In this document: positions 27,601 to 36,619 of the stretch, piece after piece
Layout of the letters: every line of letters begins with the position of its first letter
Position numbering within the stretch: the first letter of the stretch is position 1
Program-made: the position numbers and the translations under genes
NCBI GenBank assembly: GCA_022885665.1
Contig: JAGQDJ010000089.1
Location: forward strand, 148,376-212,375
DNA from: Triops longicaudatus
Taxonomy: Eukaryota; Arthropoda; Branchiopoda; Notostraca; Triopsidae
Reading direction: 5' to 3'
Length of the DNA: 64,000 bases
Notes under the pieces: model-generated
The model's database searches: none
What the model saw: only the letters and a program-made list of their open reading frames with translations
Told to the model about the DNA's origin: nothing

Positions 27601-28617
27601 TTCTACTACGCGTTGGTGGCTATCGACTCCGCCAGCAACCGTGGCAAAGTTTCCAACATTGTCTCGACTTACATTTACGAAGCTCCGCCTACTACTACCC
27701 TTCCACCTACTCCTCCTCCTTCGGATTTCTCCAATACTACCGATACCGAAAGCCGTCAACTTCTCCCCGCGCACTACTTCTGGTTCGGCTTACAAGAAAC
27801 CGAGCTGTACGCTCTTGTAGGAGGAGTCATCGGCACGGTTTTGATTCTCCTTCTGGTGACGATCGTGGTTTGTTTGCGCTCCTCCAAAAACCGCCAGCAA
27901 CGGCTAGAAGAAAATGACAAAAGCGAGCCCCAAACGGTGGCCAAACCGACTGCTACCTTGTACGACGAGAAGGCGTGGTTTGTCACTTTACCCCGAGACA
28001 GCAGCAGCGCTCACGAAACTGCTGACAACAAGAATTACATGTTAGATGACAATGTCCAACATATGTCCTTACCTCGTTTTATGAAATCTAACTCTTATCG
28101 ACACGTACTTACCAACGGCAGCATTATTATCACTAAAGACGGACATAATGACAGTTCTGGTAATGTCATGGTTGACGGGACTTCGCTTTCTTCCAAGCCG
28201 TCAGTGGCGTCAGAGGACACTGGAATAGATTCTTCCGCCGACGAACGAGGTGACTCTCGAGACAGCGCAGACAACGAACCTCCCTTGATGCCTCCTTTGT
28301 GTGTCACTTCTAGCGCTTTGTCTTACGCGCCATCCCATGACGCATACGCTTACCACAATACCACGCCCACTGACCCGAATCTGGGCATTCCTTTGACCAA
28401 CAATTGGCCTTATTCTGGGACACGGAAGACCTCAGCCATGAGTACACCAGTACCTCCATACGACAATGGGTCGGTCAACAATAGGCGACTTCCGGTGTCG
28501 TACAGTTTCCGAGAACAGCCCAGCTTCTCCACGGAATCGGAACAACAACCCGTTCCCATTAACAATGGCAACGGAATGGGACATGCCAAGAAGAAAAGAC
28601 ATATTTCATTTGTGTAA
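15647..28617 (+). CDS. CLCA: Calcium-activated chloride channel regulator (CLCA) family protein
   Basis: CDS exons: 15647-15823, 21687-21999, 22080-22221, 23587-23662, 23734-23852, 23918-24122, 24213-24434, 25599-25898, 26109-26324, 26406-26700, 26999-27136, 27206-28617; all phases join, giving 1204 aa. Order: signal peptide (about 1-25, hydrophobic WSFVLNMVLLG), CLCA N-terminal metallohydrolase-like domain (30-300; landmark YGGCGQPGKQIHF), von Willebrand A domain from D336, beta-rich and FnIII regions, membrane segment (about 935-958), cytoplasmic tail of about 245 aa ending HISFV. CLCA proteins are secreted or membrane proteins that self-cleave and modulate TMEM16A chloride channels. Here the HExxH zinc motif is replaced by QQWAR (169-173), and the MIDAS reads DRTKT rather than DxSxS, so self-cleavage is unlikely. 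The Cys-rich stretch expected after residue 200 is missing, or lies in an unseen exon in intron 22222-23586. Confidence 0.9.
15824..21686 (+). other. Large first intron of the CLCA gene
   Basis: 5.9 kb between exon 1 (ends CATTTAGAG, donor GTATTT) and exon 2 (acceptor AATTTCTAG). Both borders are phase 0, so no exon is needed between them. I see no nested gene. It contains the TTAGATACA repeat near 16082 and several poly-pyrimidine tracts. Open frames such as those near 18086 and 20481 show no family features. First introns of this size often carry enhancers, but no specific element can be named. Confidence 0.7.
16076..16124. repeat. Short imperfect (ATTAGATAC)n array
   Basis: Two perfect 9 bp units ATTAGATAC stand at 16082-16099, followed by degenerate copies to about 16124. 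It lies within the first CLCA intron. Simple-sequence slippage is the likely origin. Confidence 0.7.
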
Positions 28618-29164
28618 AGATTTTTCTAATTTTGTAAGAAGTTGTCTAAATGTAAAAAAGTTGACATGTCAAATCTGTGATAAACTCACCATTTTTCTGC
28701 ATTGTTATATGTGACTAAAACACGGAACTCTGTACGAGCGTTCTTTTGCGGTACATTATTGAGTTATGGACTCAAGTTTCATCTCTGTAGCAGGAAATTG
28801 AATGATTCAAATACACAAACGCAATTTTTAAGAAAATCAAGTATTGTTGCAATGGCTTTATTACAAACATCATTGAGGGAAAACCTTTCTTTCCACGGGA
28901 CACTGATACCCGTCCTTGCGAAGAAAGGAACGTCACAACGTTTTGCTCACTTTTCTGTCTCTCCCGTTTAGTCCTGATTGAATACTACATCGAAGTAGAC
29001 AAAGCTACGCTAAAATGAAAACTATATACAATGGCATCAGAAAGAGTGAAAGCCTAGTGAAGAAATTTTCACAAATCTCATCATCAACAACACACTGGAC
29101 CCTTACATAATTATCATTACAAAAAGAAAAAAAAAAAAAAAAACGCCGACCAAAATCAAGCAAC
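28618..29164. other. Convergent 3' intergenic region, CLCA and importin alpha
   Basis: 547 bp between the CLCA stop and the importin alpha stop, so it should hold both 3' UTRs. It contains a minus-strand AATAAA at 28857-28862 and a run of 17 A at 29127-29143. An 89-codon frame at 28702-28971 has no protein-like features. No canonical plus-strand AATAAA was seen for the CLCA gene. Confidence 0.5.
28857..28862 (-). terminator. Candidate poly(A) signal of importin alpha
   Basis: AATAAA on the minus strand, about 300 nt past the importin alpha stop codon. It is the nearest canonical signal in the correct orientation. Confidence 0.4.
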
Positions 29165-31362
29165 TTAGAAGTTGAAGCCGCCTTCTGGAGCTGCTGCACC
29201 GTTGAATTCATAAGCGCCAGATGATGTAGATGGTGCCAAGTCGTTATCCTCACCCTGGACAGCAATGAAATACTTAGAACCGTTTGAAACAAACTATGCT
29301 TCATTAAAACAAATATCAAGGAGTCGTCATAGTGAAAAGTATCATCAAAACCTTACAGATTGTGAACAGTGATTGATGATTGGTTTAAATCATTCGACTC
29401 ATTACTATCGCGAATATCGCACTATCTTAACATAGCATTTTTCCAAACACGAGAGAATATAAGGAAATGGACATACCTCGCCAGCGAAGTACTGCTCCAC
29501 GATGCTCAATGCCTTCTGGTACACTTGCTCATTTTCGTGGTTCTGCAGCGCTTCAATACGATCCAATCCTCCGCATTCCTCAATGGCTAATGCTACGCGG
29601 TCAATCTCTCCAATCTTCTCTGCAGCCTGTAAGCAAACAAGTTCAGTTTAATGCAATGCACTCCAAAGCAACTTTCTCTGTAACTAAGAGCGCTTTGTCA
29701 TTTATAAGATTTATCGTCACAAAAACTCGGTATGTGAACAGTGATATACGCGTATAATCATTCTTACTCATCTATGCAGTCGTCCAACATGTTTCAGAAC
29801 AGCCAGGCATCAACGTCTGGACACTTTTTGTTCCGAACTCCATGAAAGACAACTCACAATTGTAAGAAAAACGTAATACCTGCAAAATATTGGCCAAGCC
29901 ATCCAAAACCACCAAGATGCATTTGGAGTCTTTGCAGCCGAGCAATTCGCACAAGGGAGCCAAGACTCCTTGTTGGCAGAGGATGACAATCTGCTCCACT
30001 TTACCACCCAAGGTAATGTTGGTAATCGCCCACGCCGCTTCTTTCTGGCATTTGAAATCTCCCTTAGCCAAGACGTGAACCAAAGGTGCGACAACTCCAG
30101 AGTCGATAATGGATTGGATTTGTTGGCTCGTTCCTGCTGCAATGTTGGACACCGACCATGCCGCTTCTTTGCAAACGTTGATCTTCGGGTGACCCAAGAG
30201 TTTGCCCAAAACAGGGAGAATACCGGCCTGGACCACGGCGTCCGTCTGCTCCTCAGTGCCGGTGACAATGTTACCCAGCGCTCGCAAAGACGGTGTAATA
30301 ATGGCGAGTTCGTCTTGGGCTAGGAGTTCGACCAATCGGGGTACAACGCCAGCGTTGACAACTTCTTGGATCTTATCGTTGGTACCGTCCGTGAGGTAAG
30401 AAAGTGCCCAGCAAGCATCGGCCAAGACTTCTTTGTCATTGTAGTGGATCAAATGAGCTAAAGCGGGCAATAACTGGCGCACGGCTTCTAGAGGTGGCGA
30501 AGGGTTTTTGTTGCGGCAAAGGTTGGACAAAGTCCAGGTCACGTTGCGCATAAAGCCCGTGCTCACGTCAGGCTTAATCAAGCTCAGCAACGGTTTGATG
30601 ACCCCTTGGCTGATAACATGGTCGCGCATCTGAGGGCCATCGCCAGCAATGTTACCCAACGCCCACACGGCCTGTTCGGCTACCATCTGGTGCGGAGATT
30701 GGAGCAGAGCAATGAATCCAGGTACGGCATGTTCTTTAACAACCGCTGCAGTTTGTTCCGAAGTACCAGAAGCGATGTTGGTAAGCGCCCAGGCTGCCTC
30801 AAACTGAAGATCGGTGCTAAAAACACCCATTCGTATTAGTTTTTCATTCTTACCGTGATTAAAAAGTACCACTTACTTGTGTGAACGGGCAAGGAAAGTG
30901 ACGAGTTTCGGGATGATGCCAGCTTTAATTAGGGTATCGATGGGTGGGTTACGTTCACGCGAAAGGATTTTACGAGCCGCGTGTGTACCGACCAGCTCTT
31001 TGTCTTCTACGCCAGAATTGATGTGAGTCACAATTTCTTCCACGCTAAGGGTCGGGGCTGCTGACCGGTTTTGCTCTTGAAGAGGGCTTAAAGGTTCGTC
31101 GTCCAATTCAACATTACGCCTCTTGAGGAGCTGGTCATCCTTCTTGGCTTTGCGCAGCTCCACGTTGACTTCATTGCGGCGACGGCGAAGGTCCTACAAA
31201 TACGACAACAAAGGGCACGTTTGGAAAGTTTAGAGCATTGCCCATATCGAAGGTATTACAGAGGCTACAATAAACTGTAAAGGGTACTGCGCCCTGGCGT
31301 ACCTCAAGGTCACGTCCTTTGTTCTTGAAACTTTTCAAACGAGTGTCTGCTTCGGAAGGCAT
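29165..31362 (-). CDS. KPNA2: Importin subunit alpha (karyopherin alpha, alpha1/KPNA2-like clade)
   Basis: Minus-strand CDS exons in transcript order: 31362-31303, 31193-30877, 30816-29880, 29626-29477, 29254-29165; 517 aa, a normal length. It is the adaptor that binds nuclear localisation signals on cargo and hands them to importin beta. The N-terminus (MPSEADTRLKSFKNKGRDLE, then RRRRNEVNVELRKAKKDDQ and KRRNV) is a typical importin-beta-binding domain carrying the autoinhibitory KRRN. About ten armadillo repeats follow, with the usual W..N pattern (AAWALTNIASGTSEQT, VWALGNIAGDGPQ, TWTLSNLCRNKNPSPP). An acidic C-terminal CAS-binding tail ends PEGGFNF. EVNVELRKAKKDD and SPLQEQNRSA resemble KPNA2/Pendulin more than KPNA3/4. 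It is divergent from NUP43. A GC-rich block with a donor-like site near 31847 may be a 5' UTR exon. Confidence 0.95.
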
Positions 31363-32813
31363 GTTTGTGCTCTGGAGATTCGGCTGAAAACGACTTTAAA
31401 CCAAAGGATCCTAAAAGTCAAAGATAGACTATTAATATTTAAATGAGCCTTTCTGCTCATAAGAATGTCTGTCTTCACGAAACGATGTTTAATTTTCTTA
31501 AAAAATTACAAATTATTGTTCAGACAAGTAAAGGATACAGGCGTAGAGGTATAAGACAAAAATTTGACACTAAAATAAACTTAAACGTGGATTACTAACA
31601 AAGAAAGACGAAGATAGCAATTCACAGAAGTGACGAGAACTTCCTTGCAACACATGTCCGGACAGTTGCCTAATCATGTCGTAGAAGTCTTGCATTTATT
31701 AAGTTGGAAATGGCAATTTATTGAAAAACTGGTAACGTACTTAAGTTTAAATCACTGCATTTGAGAACACTAAAAGTAAGCCGAGTAAAATGTCACTGAG
31801 AATTTGCGAAATATGCAAAAAGAGACAAAGAGGAACAACCACCTACCTCGCCTGCCACGTCCGTCCGTTGAGTAAAATTTGAAGGAGAGGAATGCAAAAG
31901 CGCCGTGGCCGCGACCGTTACGAACCGTATCCGCGGATTCAGGATTTCTACTTGAAAGCCGGAGCCAACTTTCAAACAAGCGCGCGAATTTGAATTAAAC
32001 TAGTAGAAAGCAAGTAACAATATTTCAGTGCTTCAAAATAATGTATATTCAAAACAACGTCTAGGTTCACGGAATTTAAGGCTAAGTAAATAGCAAAACA
32101 AATGCTTATTATTCGGAAGATAATTACTTAAATGTTGCGTGAGAATTGGACAGAAAGATAAAATATTGAGCTTCGCAAGAGTTTACAAGCTTGAGAATTA
32201 AGATGAAGTTGTAGCTTGCAGGGAATATTCATAAACAATTACGATGATTTTGTAACACAAAGAACTGAAGTCCAATGTTTTCACTGAAACTTAAAATCTA
32301 ACAGAACTGCTCAAATGTCTTGTTTAAATCGACAAGAAGCGAAATTAAATCCTTACTGCAATATTCGGGTACAGAAATTGTAAGATAAAAAACATAATAG
32401 GTATAAAATTATAGTCTCAAAATAAATTTTCAAGAATTTTTAAAGAGTGTATTTCGTATGAGAAAGATGCGGTTCTTTCAAACAATATTCCGAATGTCTC
32501 AAGTTTTTTTACCCTTTCTGAGAGAAAGCAAGCGTTGCCGGATAAGTGTAGGTAGAGTCAGTTTCGTCTTTTATCTTTAATGTGTATGTTAAGAACAATT
32601 AAAAGACTCTTTTATATTTCAAAAGTGCAACGTAATTAGTTTTAAGTTTGAAATATTGGCATAAGTCTCAAAATATATAACTAATTCGCTATTTAGCAAG
32701 TTTTAAAAAGCAAGCTCCAATATTTATGCAATGTTGCTTTGGCGCGTATGTTTCTGTATACAAACAAAACAGCATTTCTAGGGAATCAGCTATTTGAAAT
32801 ACCAGTGCTAATC
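31363..32813. other. Divergent upstream region of importin alpha and NUP43
   Basis: 1.45 kb between two head-to-head start codons. On the minus strand a GC-rich block (about 31847-31980) ends in GGCGAG followed by GTAGGT, a plausible noncoding first exon and donor for importin alpha. The rest is AT-rich with no recognisable element. The open frame upstream of the NUP43 ATG (from 32739) is short and probably 5' UTR. Confidence 0.5.
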
Positions 32814-34372
32814 ATGAGTTCAAGTGATTTGTCTATTTCAGCAAAGTTTACTTCGAAAAAAGTGAGCAAAGTACGCTGGCAACCGTATCACGATTTGATA
32901 TCTAAAGAACCCGACACTTTCGTTACTGGTACATGGGATGATGAGGTAAAAAAAGGATTTTATGTGCATCAGTAATAATTTTTTAATTTCTCTATAGGAT
33001 AATAACCTTACTCTGTGGAAAAAAACAGAAGAGGATGTTGGACATTATAGCGAGCCAGTGGCTCAGCACTCGCTTCCTGTGGCTACCGATGTTACGGACA
33101 TGCAAGTAAATTTGCAATCGTAATGCAACAAGAATATTCTTTATAATATATTTTGTTAGTTCGTCACTAACAATCAGCTGGTATTGGCTGAAGCATCTGG
33201 TGACGTTTCCATTGTCTCAGTGAAAGACAAACTGCATCGCCTTTCAACTTGGGAAAAGCTTCACGCTCACAAGTAAAGATCAATTACACACCTTTTGGTC
33301 AATTTTCAACTCCTTTTTTCTCAGTTATACACCCTCACCTTGTACGTCCTTGTCTGCTCTGGAAAGGCAGCTAATAACGGTGGGTGAAGACGGGAAAATT
33401 AACCTGCTGTTCCTTGATCAAAGGGAGCCTCTTCGGACCATAAGTACGATGCTTCAAAATTGGTTTAGAGGAAAATACTAAAATCTATTCGGTATAATAG
33501 GCGAAGCTGATAGTTGTGTGTTGACTGCTGTCACATTTTTGACGCACTCGAGTGCTTTGACGGGAAATTCGCGAGGTCAGGTGAAAGTCTGGGATTTACG
33601 AGGGGATTCTAAGAAACCTGCGCAGCGCTTTTCCGTTGCTGAAGAAGCAGAGGTATACCTGTTTTGACTTACTTTGTGTCGTTACAATGTGTTTTTCTTT
33701 CCGAAGACGGGAGCTTGCAGCGTTGCGAAGCATCCAAGTCAGGGTCATGTTGTCGCCATTGGCAGCGAAGATGGAACGGTCACAATCTGGGACATGCGGA
33801 AAGCCGAGTTTCCTATTTCTGCTTTAGAAGGCCATACCAGCTCAGGTACTTTAAATATTATATAAATCATACACCGTCAGATTTGTAGGATTTAACTTTT
33901 TCGACATTCGTGTTCTTTGGTTTAGTGCGAGAAATCAAATTCCACAACAACCATCCTGATTTCCTTTTCACTTGCGCTGAAGATGGTAATGTATGGCAAT
34001 GGGATGCTTCTCGATCAACATCTTCATCACTTAATCCAAGTAAATAACTAAAAAATGTACCTAAATACTTACAAGTTCCCTTTCATACGTTGATACTTTA
34101 TTGAACATTTATTTATTGTAAATGCCTAAATTTGACCCTCTTGAAAAGAACGGATTAATTGGCATGTAAGAAATTGATTAATTCTTCAATGTCTAGGTAC
34201 AAGCGTAACGACGCCCTGGCTAAGCGCAGAAGTCGCAAGCAACCGTTTGGAAGTGACCGCCTTAATTCCAGTTTTACCTTTGCCCGTGAATAGCTTGGAT
34301 GTTTCTAACACAAGACTAATTTGCGGAGGGGACGACGAGGCCATTTATTTTTTTTGCAACTTGTCATTCTGA
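32814..34372 (+). CDS. NUP43: Nucleoporin Nup43 (WD-repeat, Nup107-160 / Y complex)
   Basis: Eight exons: 32814-32945, 32998-33105, 33160-33272, 33325-33443, 33501-33652, 33707-33845, 33926-34039, 34197-34372; 350 aa. Nup43 is a seven-bladed beta-propeller in the Y-shaped scaffold of the nuclear pore. Landmarks in family order: AKFTSKKVSKVRWQP near the start, FVTGTWDDEDNNLTLWKK, LITVGEDGKINLLF, GQVKVWDLRGD, VVAIGSEDGTVTIWDMRKA, FLFTCAEDGNVWQWDAS, and a C-terminal LICGGDDEAIYFFCNLSF. The ATG at 32814 gives an N-terminus of the same length as known Nup43; an upstream ATG in the same frame (32739) would add 25 unlike residues. It converges on the torsin gene with only 57 bp between stop codons. 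Confidence 0.93.
34344..34349 (-). terminator. Candidate torsin poly(A) signal inside the last NUP43 exon
   Basis: AATAAA on the minus strand, about 80 nt past the torsin stop. It lies within the coding part of the final NUP43 exon, so the two mRNAs would overlap in antisense. Confidence 0.4.
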
Positions 34373-34429
34373 GCATTACCCTGTTTGTCACCACATATGG
34401 TGTTCGTCAATACATACAAAACCGTCATA

Positions 34430-35764
34430 TTACAGTTCACGAATCTGGACTTCCTTCTGACTGAGGTGGAATTCCAAGAATTCTCGTAACCGCTTACAAC
34501 CCGTAGCAGCAAACCATACGTCTTCTACTGCATAAAACTTGACTTGATCCAAAACCTTTAGTATCACATTAGAAAACTCTAATATATTCGCTGTCTTATT
34601 TAACGTCTCCAATTCACGTCGAATGCATTTAATCACATGGACTTCTTCGAGTGGCAAGAAAGGCACAACGACTGACTCGAAATTGACGTTTAGCTTACGC
34701 AGAACATGCGACAACGCAATCTGAAACTCATCCAAAGGAAAGGCTTCGCGTAACATATTCGTCTTGATTAGCTTTCCAGTCAAATGAGCAATTTCACGTT
34801 GGCCCGCCTTCGTGTTGAAAATTCCAACAACTTTCGAACAGTTTCCACTTCTCAACCTAATTTCCTTAAAAATGTACTCTAGCTGCGCCCCGGAACCTAA
34901 TTCCATATCTTCAAAGACCAGCATGTGGACGCCGCAGCCTAACGTCGGCTTGAAATCCAATAGTTGGATGTTCGAGTGAAGATAATACGTCGACATGCTG
35001 GTGGCGGGCAAAGACTGGGCAATTAACGACGTAGTGAACGTTTTCCCCGTTCCGGAGCTTCCAGCAAAAATTAAAATCAAAGACAAGGCTTCTGGATCAT
35101 CCAAAAATTTCTGAAGCGTTGTAGCGACCAAGTTTTGTGCTAAAGGCTGGCCGAATAATTCCAGGCGAAGAGATTCATTTAATTTACCAATGTCAATTTT
35201 GGGTACGTCAGGACTTGGTGGGCTGGGCCAAAGTACGAAAAGTAGAATAAGAACTAAAGGCAGGAAACAAGATACAAAAATTTGGAATGGGTGATTTGAA
35301 TTATTGGGTTTTAACTCCGACGATTCGACTTTTAATTTTTTTGTCAAATGTTCTAGGTCAATGTCGCTGGCACAACGCTTTCCCCATTTGGACTGTTGTG
35401 CAGTAAATGTAGATGTGGAGAACGAAGTGGTGAGGGAGGAAACTCGGGAATCGCAATCGGAGTTGCGGATGCACGTTGATGAGCTGCCCAGCACGCTTGA
35501 TAAGCTTTTGCGAAAACTAAAGCCAGAAGTTGAGCCGATACTACTGCTTAGTACGGATACATTGTCGTCAATGCTTCGTGAAGTCTTCGCGCTGGTTAAT
35601 CTTCTGGCATGAAGTTTTGAAGCAGGTTTTGTGTGAGACCCTTTGTATAGGACTAAAGCTTTCATTGGATCTGAATTTGTTTCACTGGTAGAACGAAGAA
35701 TAAGCTTTCTTTTGCTGTGTGGAGAATACGCTGGCTCGCAGTCAAATACGTTAGAAAAATTCAT
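34430..35764 (-). CDS. Torsin-family AAA+ ATPase, membrane-anchored, intronless
   Basis: One 444-codon exon. Residues 1-155 are Ser/Thr-rich and basic. A membrane segment follows at about 161-179 (FVSCFLPLVLILLFVLW), then an AAA+ domain: LFGQPLAQNLV (203-213), Walker A GSSGTGKT (235-242), a Walker-B-like MLVFEDMEL (281-289), a Lys/Arg region around 310-325 and the torsin-type sensor-II GCK (422-424). Torsins act in the ER and nuclear envelope lumen and need LAP1/LULL1 cofactors. Ordinary torsins have a signal peptide or short hydrophobic N-terminus, GxTGTGKN in Walker A and DE in Walker B. Here Walker A ends KT and Walker B reads ED, so this is a divergent member, perhaps TOR4A-like in having a long N-terminal region with one membrane segment. 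Family assignment is fairly firm; subfamily is not. Confidence 0.72.
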   Translation of the reverse strand: MNFSNVFDCEPAYSPHSKRKLILRSTSETNSDPMKALVLYKGSHTKPASKLHARRLTSAKTSRSIDDNVSVLSSSIGSTSGFSFRKSLSSVLGSSSTCIRNSDCDSRVSSLTTSFSTSTFTAQQSKWGKRCASDIDLEHLTKKLKVESSELKPNNSNHPFQIFVSCFLPLVLILLFVLWPSPPSPDVPKIDIGKLNESLRLELFGQPLAQNLVATTLQKFLDDPEALSLILIFAGSSGTGKTFTTSLIAQSLPATSMSTYYLHSNIQLLDFKPTLGCGVHMLVFEDMELGSGAQLEYIFKEIRLRSGNCSKVVGIFNTKAGQREIAHLTGKLIKTNMLREAFPLDEFQIALSHVLRKLNVNFESVVVPFLPLEEVHVIKCIRRELETLNKTANILEFSNVILKVLDQVKFYAVEDVWFAATGCKRLREFLEFHLSQKEVQIREL

Positions 35765-36012
35765 TCTTGATCTCTTTATACTTGAATGTCACGAAGACGA
35801 TTTGAGTCAATATAGTTCGCAATTTAAAAATAAATTATTATTTCTCCACGCCACCACCACTGAAGAATGAACCAGGAATCGCGAAGAAAAAGGCACAAAA
35901 AGGTATGCAGTAGTACTATTGTAAAATATCGCTATGATGCACAGAAATTTTCTATAAGAAAGACCCAAACAAAGCTGCCCTACGCTAACCGCACGCTACC
36001 AGTGACCGAAGC

Positions 36013-36360
36013 TTAGGGCTGCGGGTCAAAAGCGCTCAACAGATCTTGGAGTGGGACGCGCTCGCGTAACTGCAGTGGCGTTAGATATTGGGGCCGTTTG
36101 CTTGGATCATTTATATTGAGAAGTACAGTACACCGGTTATTATTGACAATGACCTCTTACGTATAAGATTCCGTATGCCGGAAAAAAATAAATGCATTAA
36201 TGTAATATCCGCTAGTGCGAGTATGCACTACAATTGAAGCCCCGTCACCTGCCCGGGGCTTTGTTTCCCGTAACAATTCATTCTGACTTAGGAACTCGGA
36301 AAAAACCTGTTTGGACTTTTTGAGAGAAAGGCAATAAGACAATAACTTCGCGGTGGCCAT
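36013..36360 (-). CDS. Small 84-residue protein of unknown function, two exons
   Basis: Exon 1 is 36360-36249, with an ATG in a good context and the sequence MATAKLLSYCLSLKKSKQVF. Exon 2 is 36155-36013. The intron (36248-36156, 93 nt) has donor GTGACG and acceptor GTAAG; the split codon (G + AG) joins in frame, and exon 2 reads EVIVNNNRCTVLLNINDPSK through to LLSAFDPQP and TAA. The spliced protein looks natural: a basic, amphipathic N-terminus without acidic residues in the first 20, as in mitochondrial presequences, then a hydrophilic body. I do not recognise the family. It sits between the torsin (same strand, 248 bp downstream) and the divergent transposase gene (258 bp). The acceptor lacks a strong pyrimidine tract, so the border is less certain than the existence of the exons. 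Confidence 0.55.
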
Positions 36361-36619
36361 GCTAGCAAATCATGACAGGCCTGATTGAAACCTCAATTTA
36401 AATACTTTAGGTAAAATAACTCTTTACTAAAGAAAAAAATACCATCTATTGGCAGGTAACGAAGTAGTGGTCCGAGGCTGTACCTGAAGCGTATTCGATA
36501 GCGAAAGGAAAATTCCCACATGGTCATGTTTGTTTACTTAAGTGTAACCGTGAATATCATCGGTATGTGTATCTATATTTCTTGTCACTCAGCCTTTATA
36601 GTTCAGCAAAAATAAACAG

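Noticed and set aside
32739..32813. Upstream in-frame ATG of NUP43
   Set aside because: Adds 25 residues unlike any Nup43 N-terminus; the ATG at 32814 gives the expected start.
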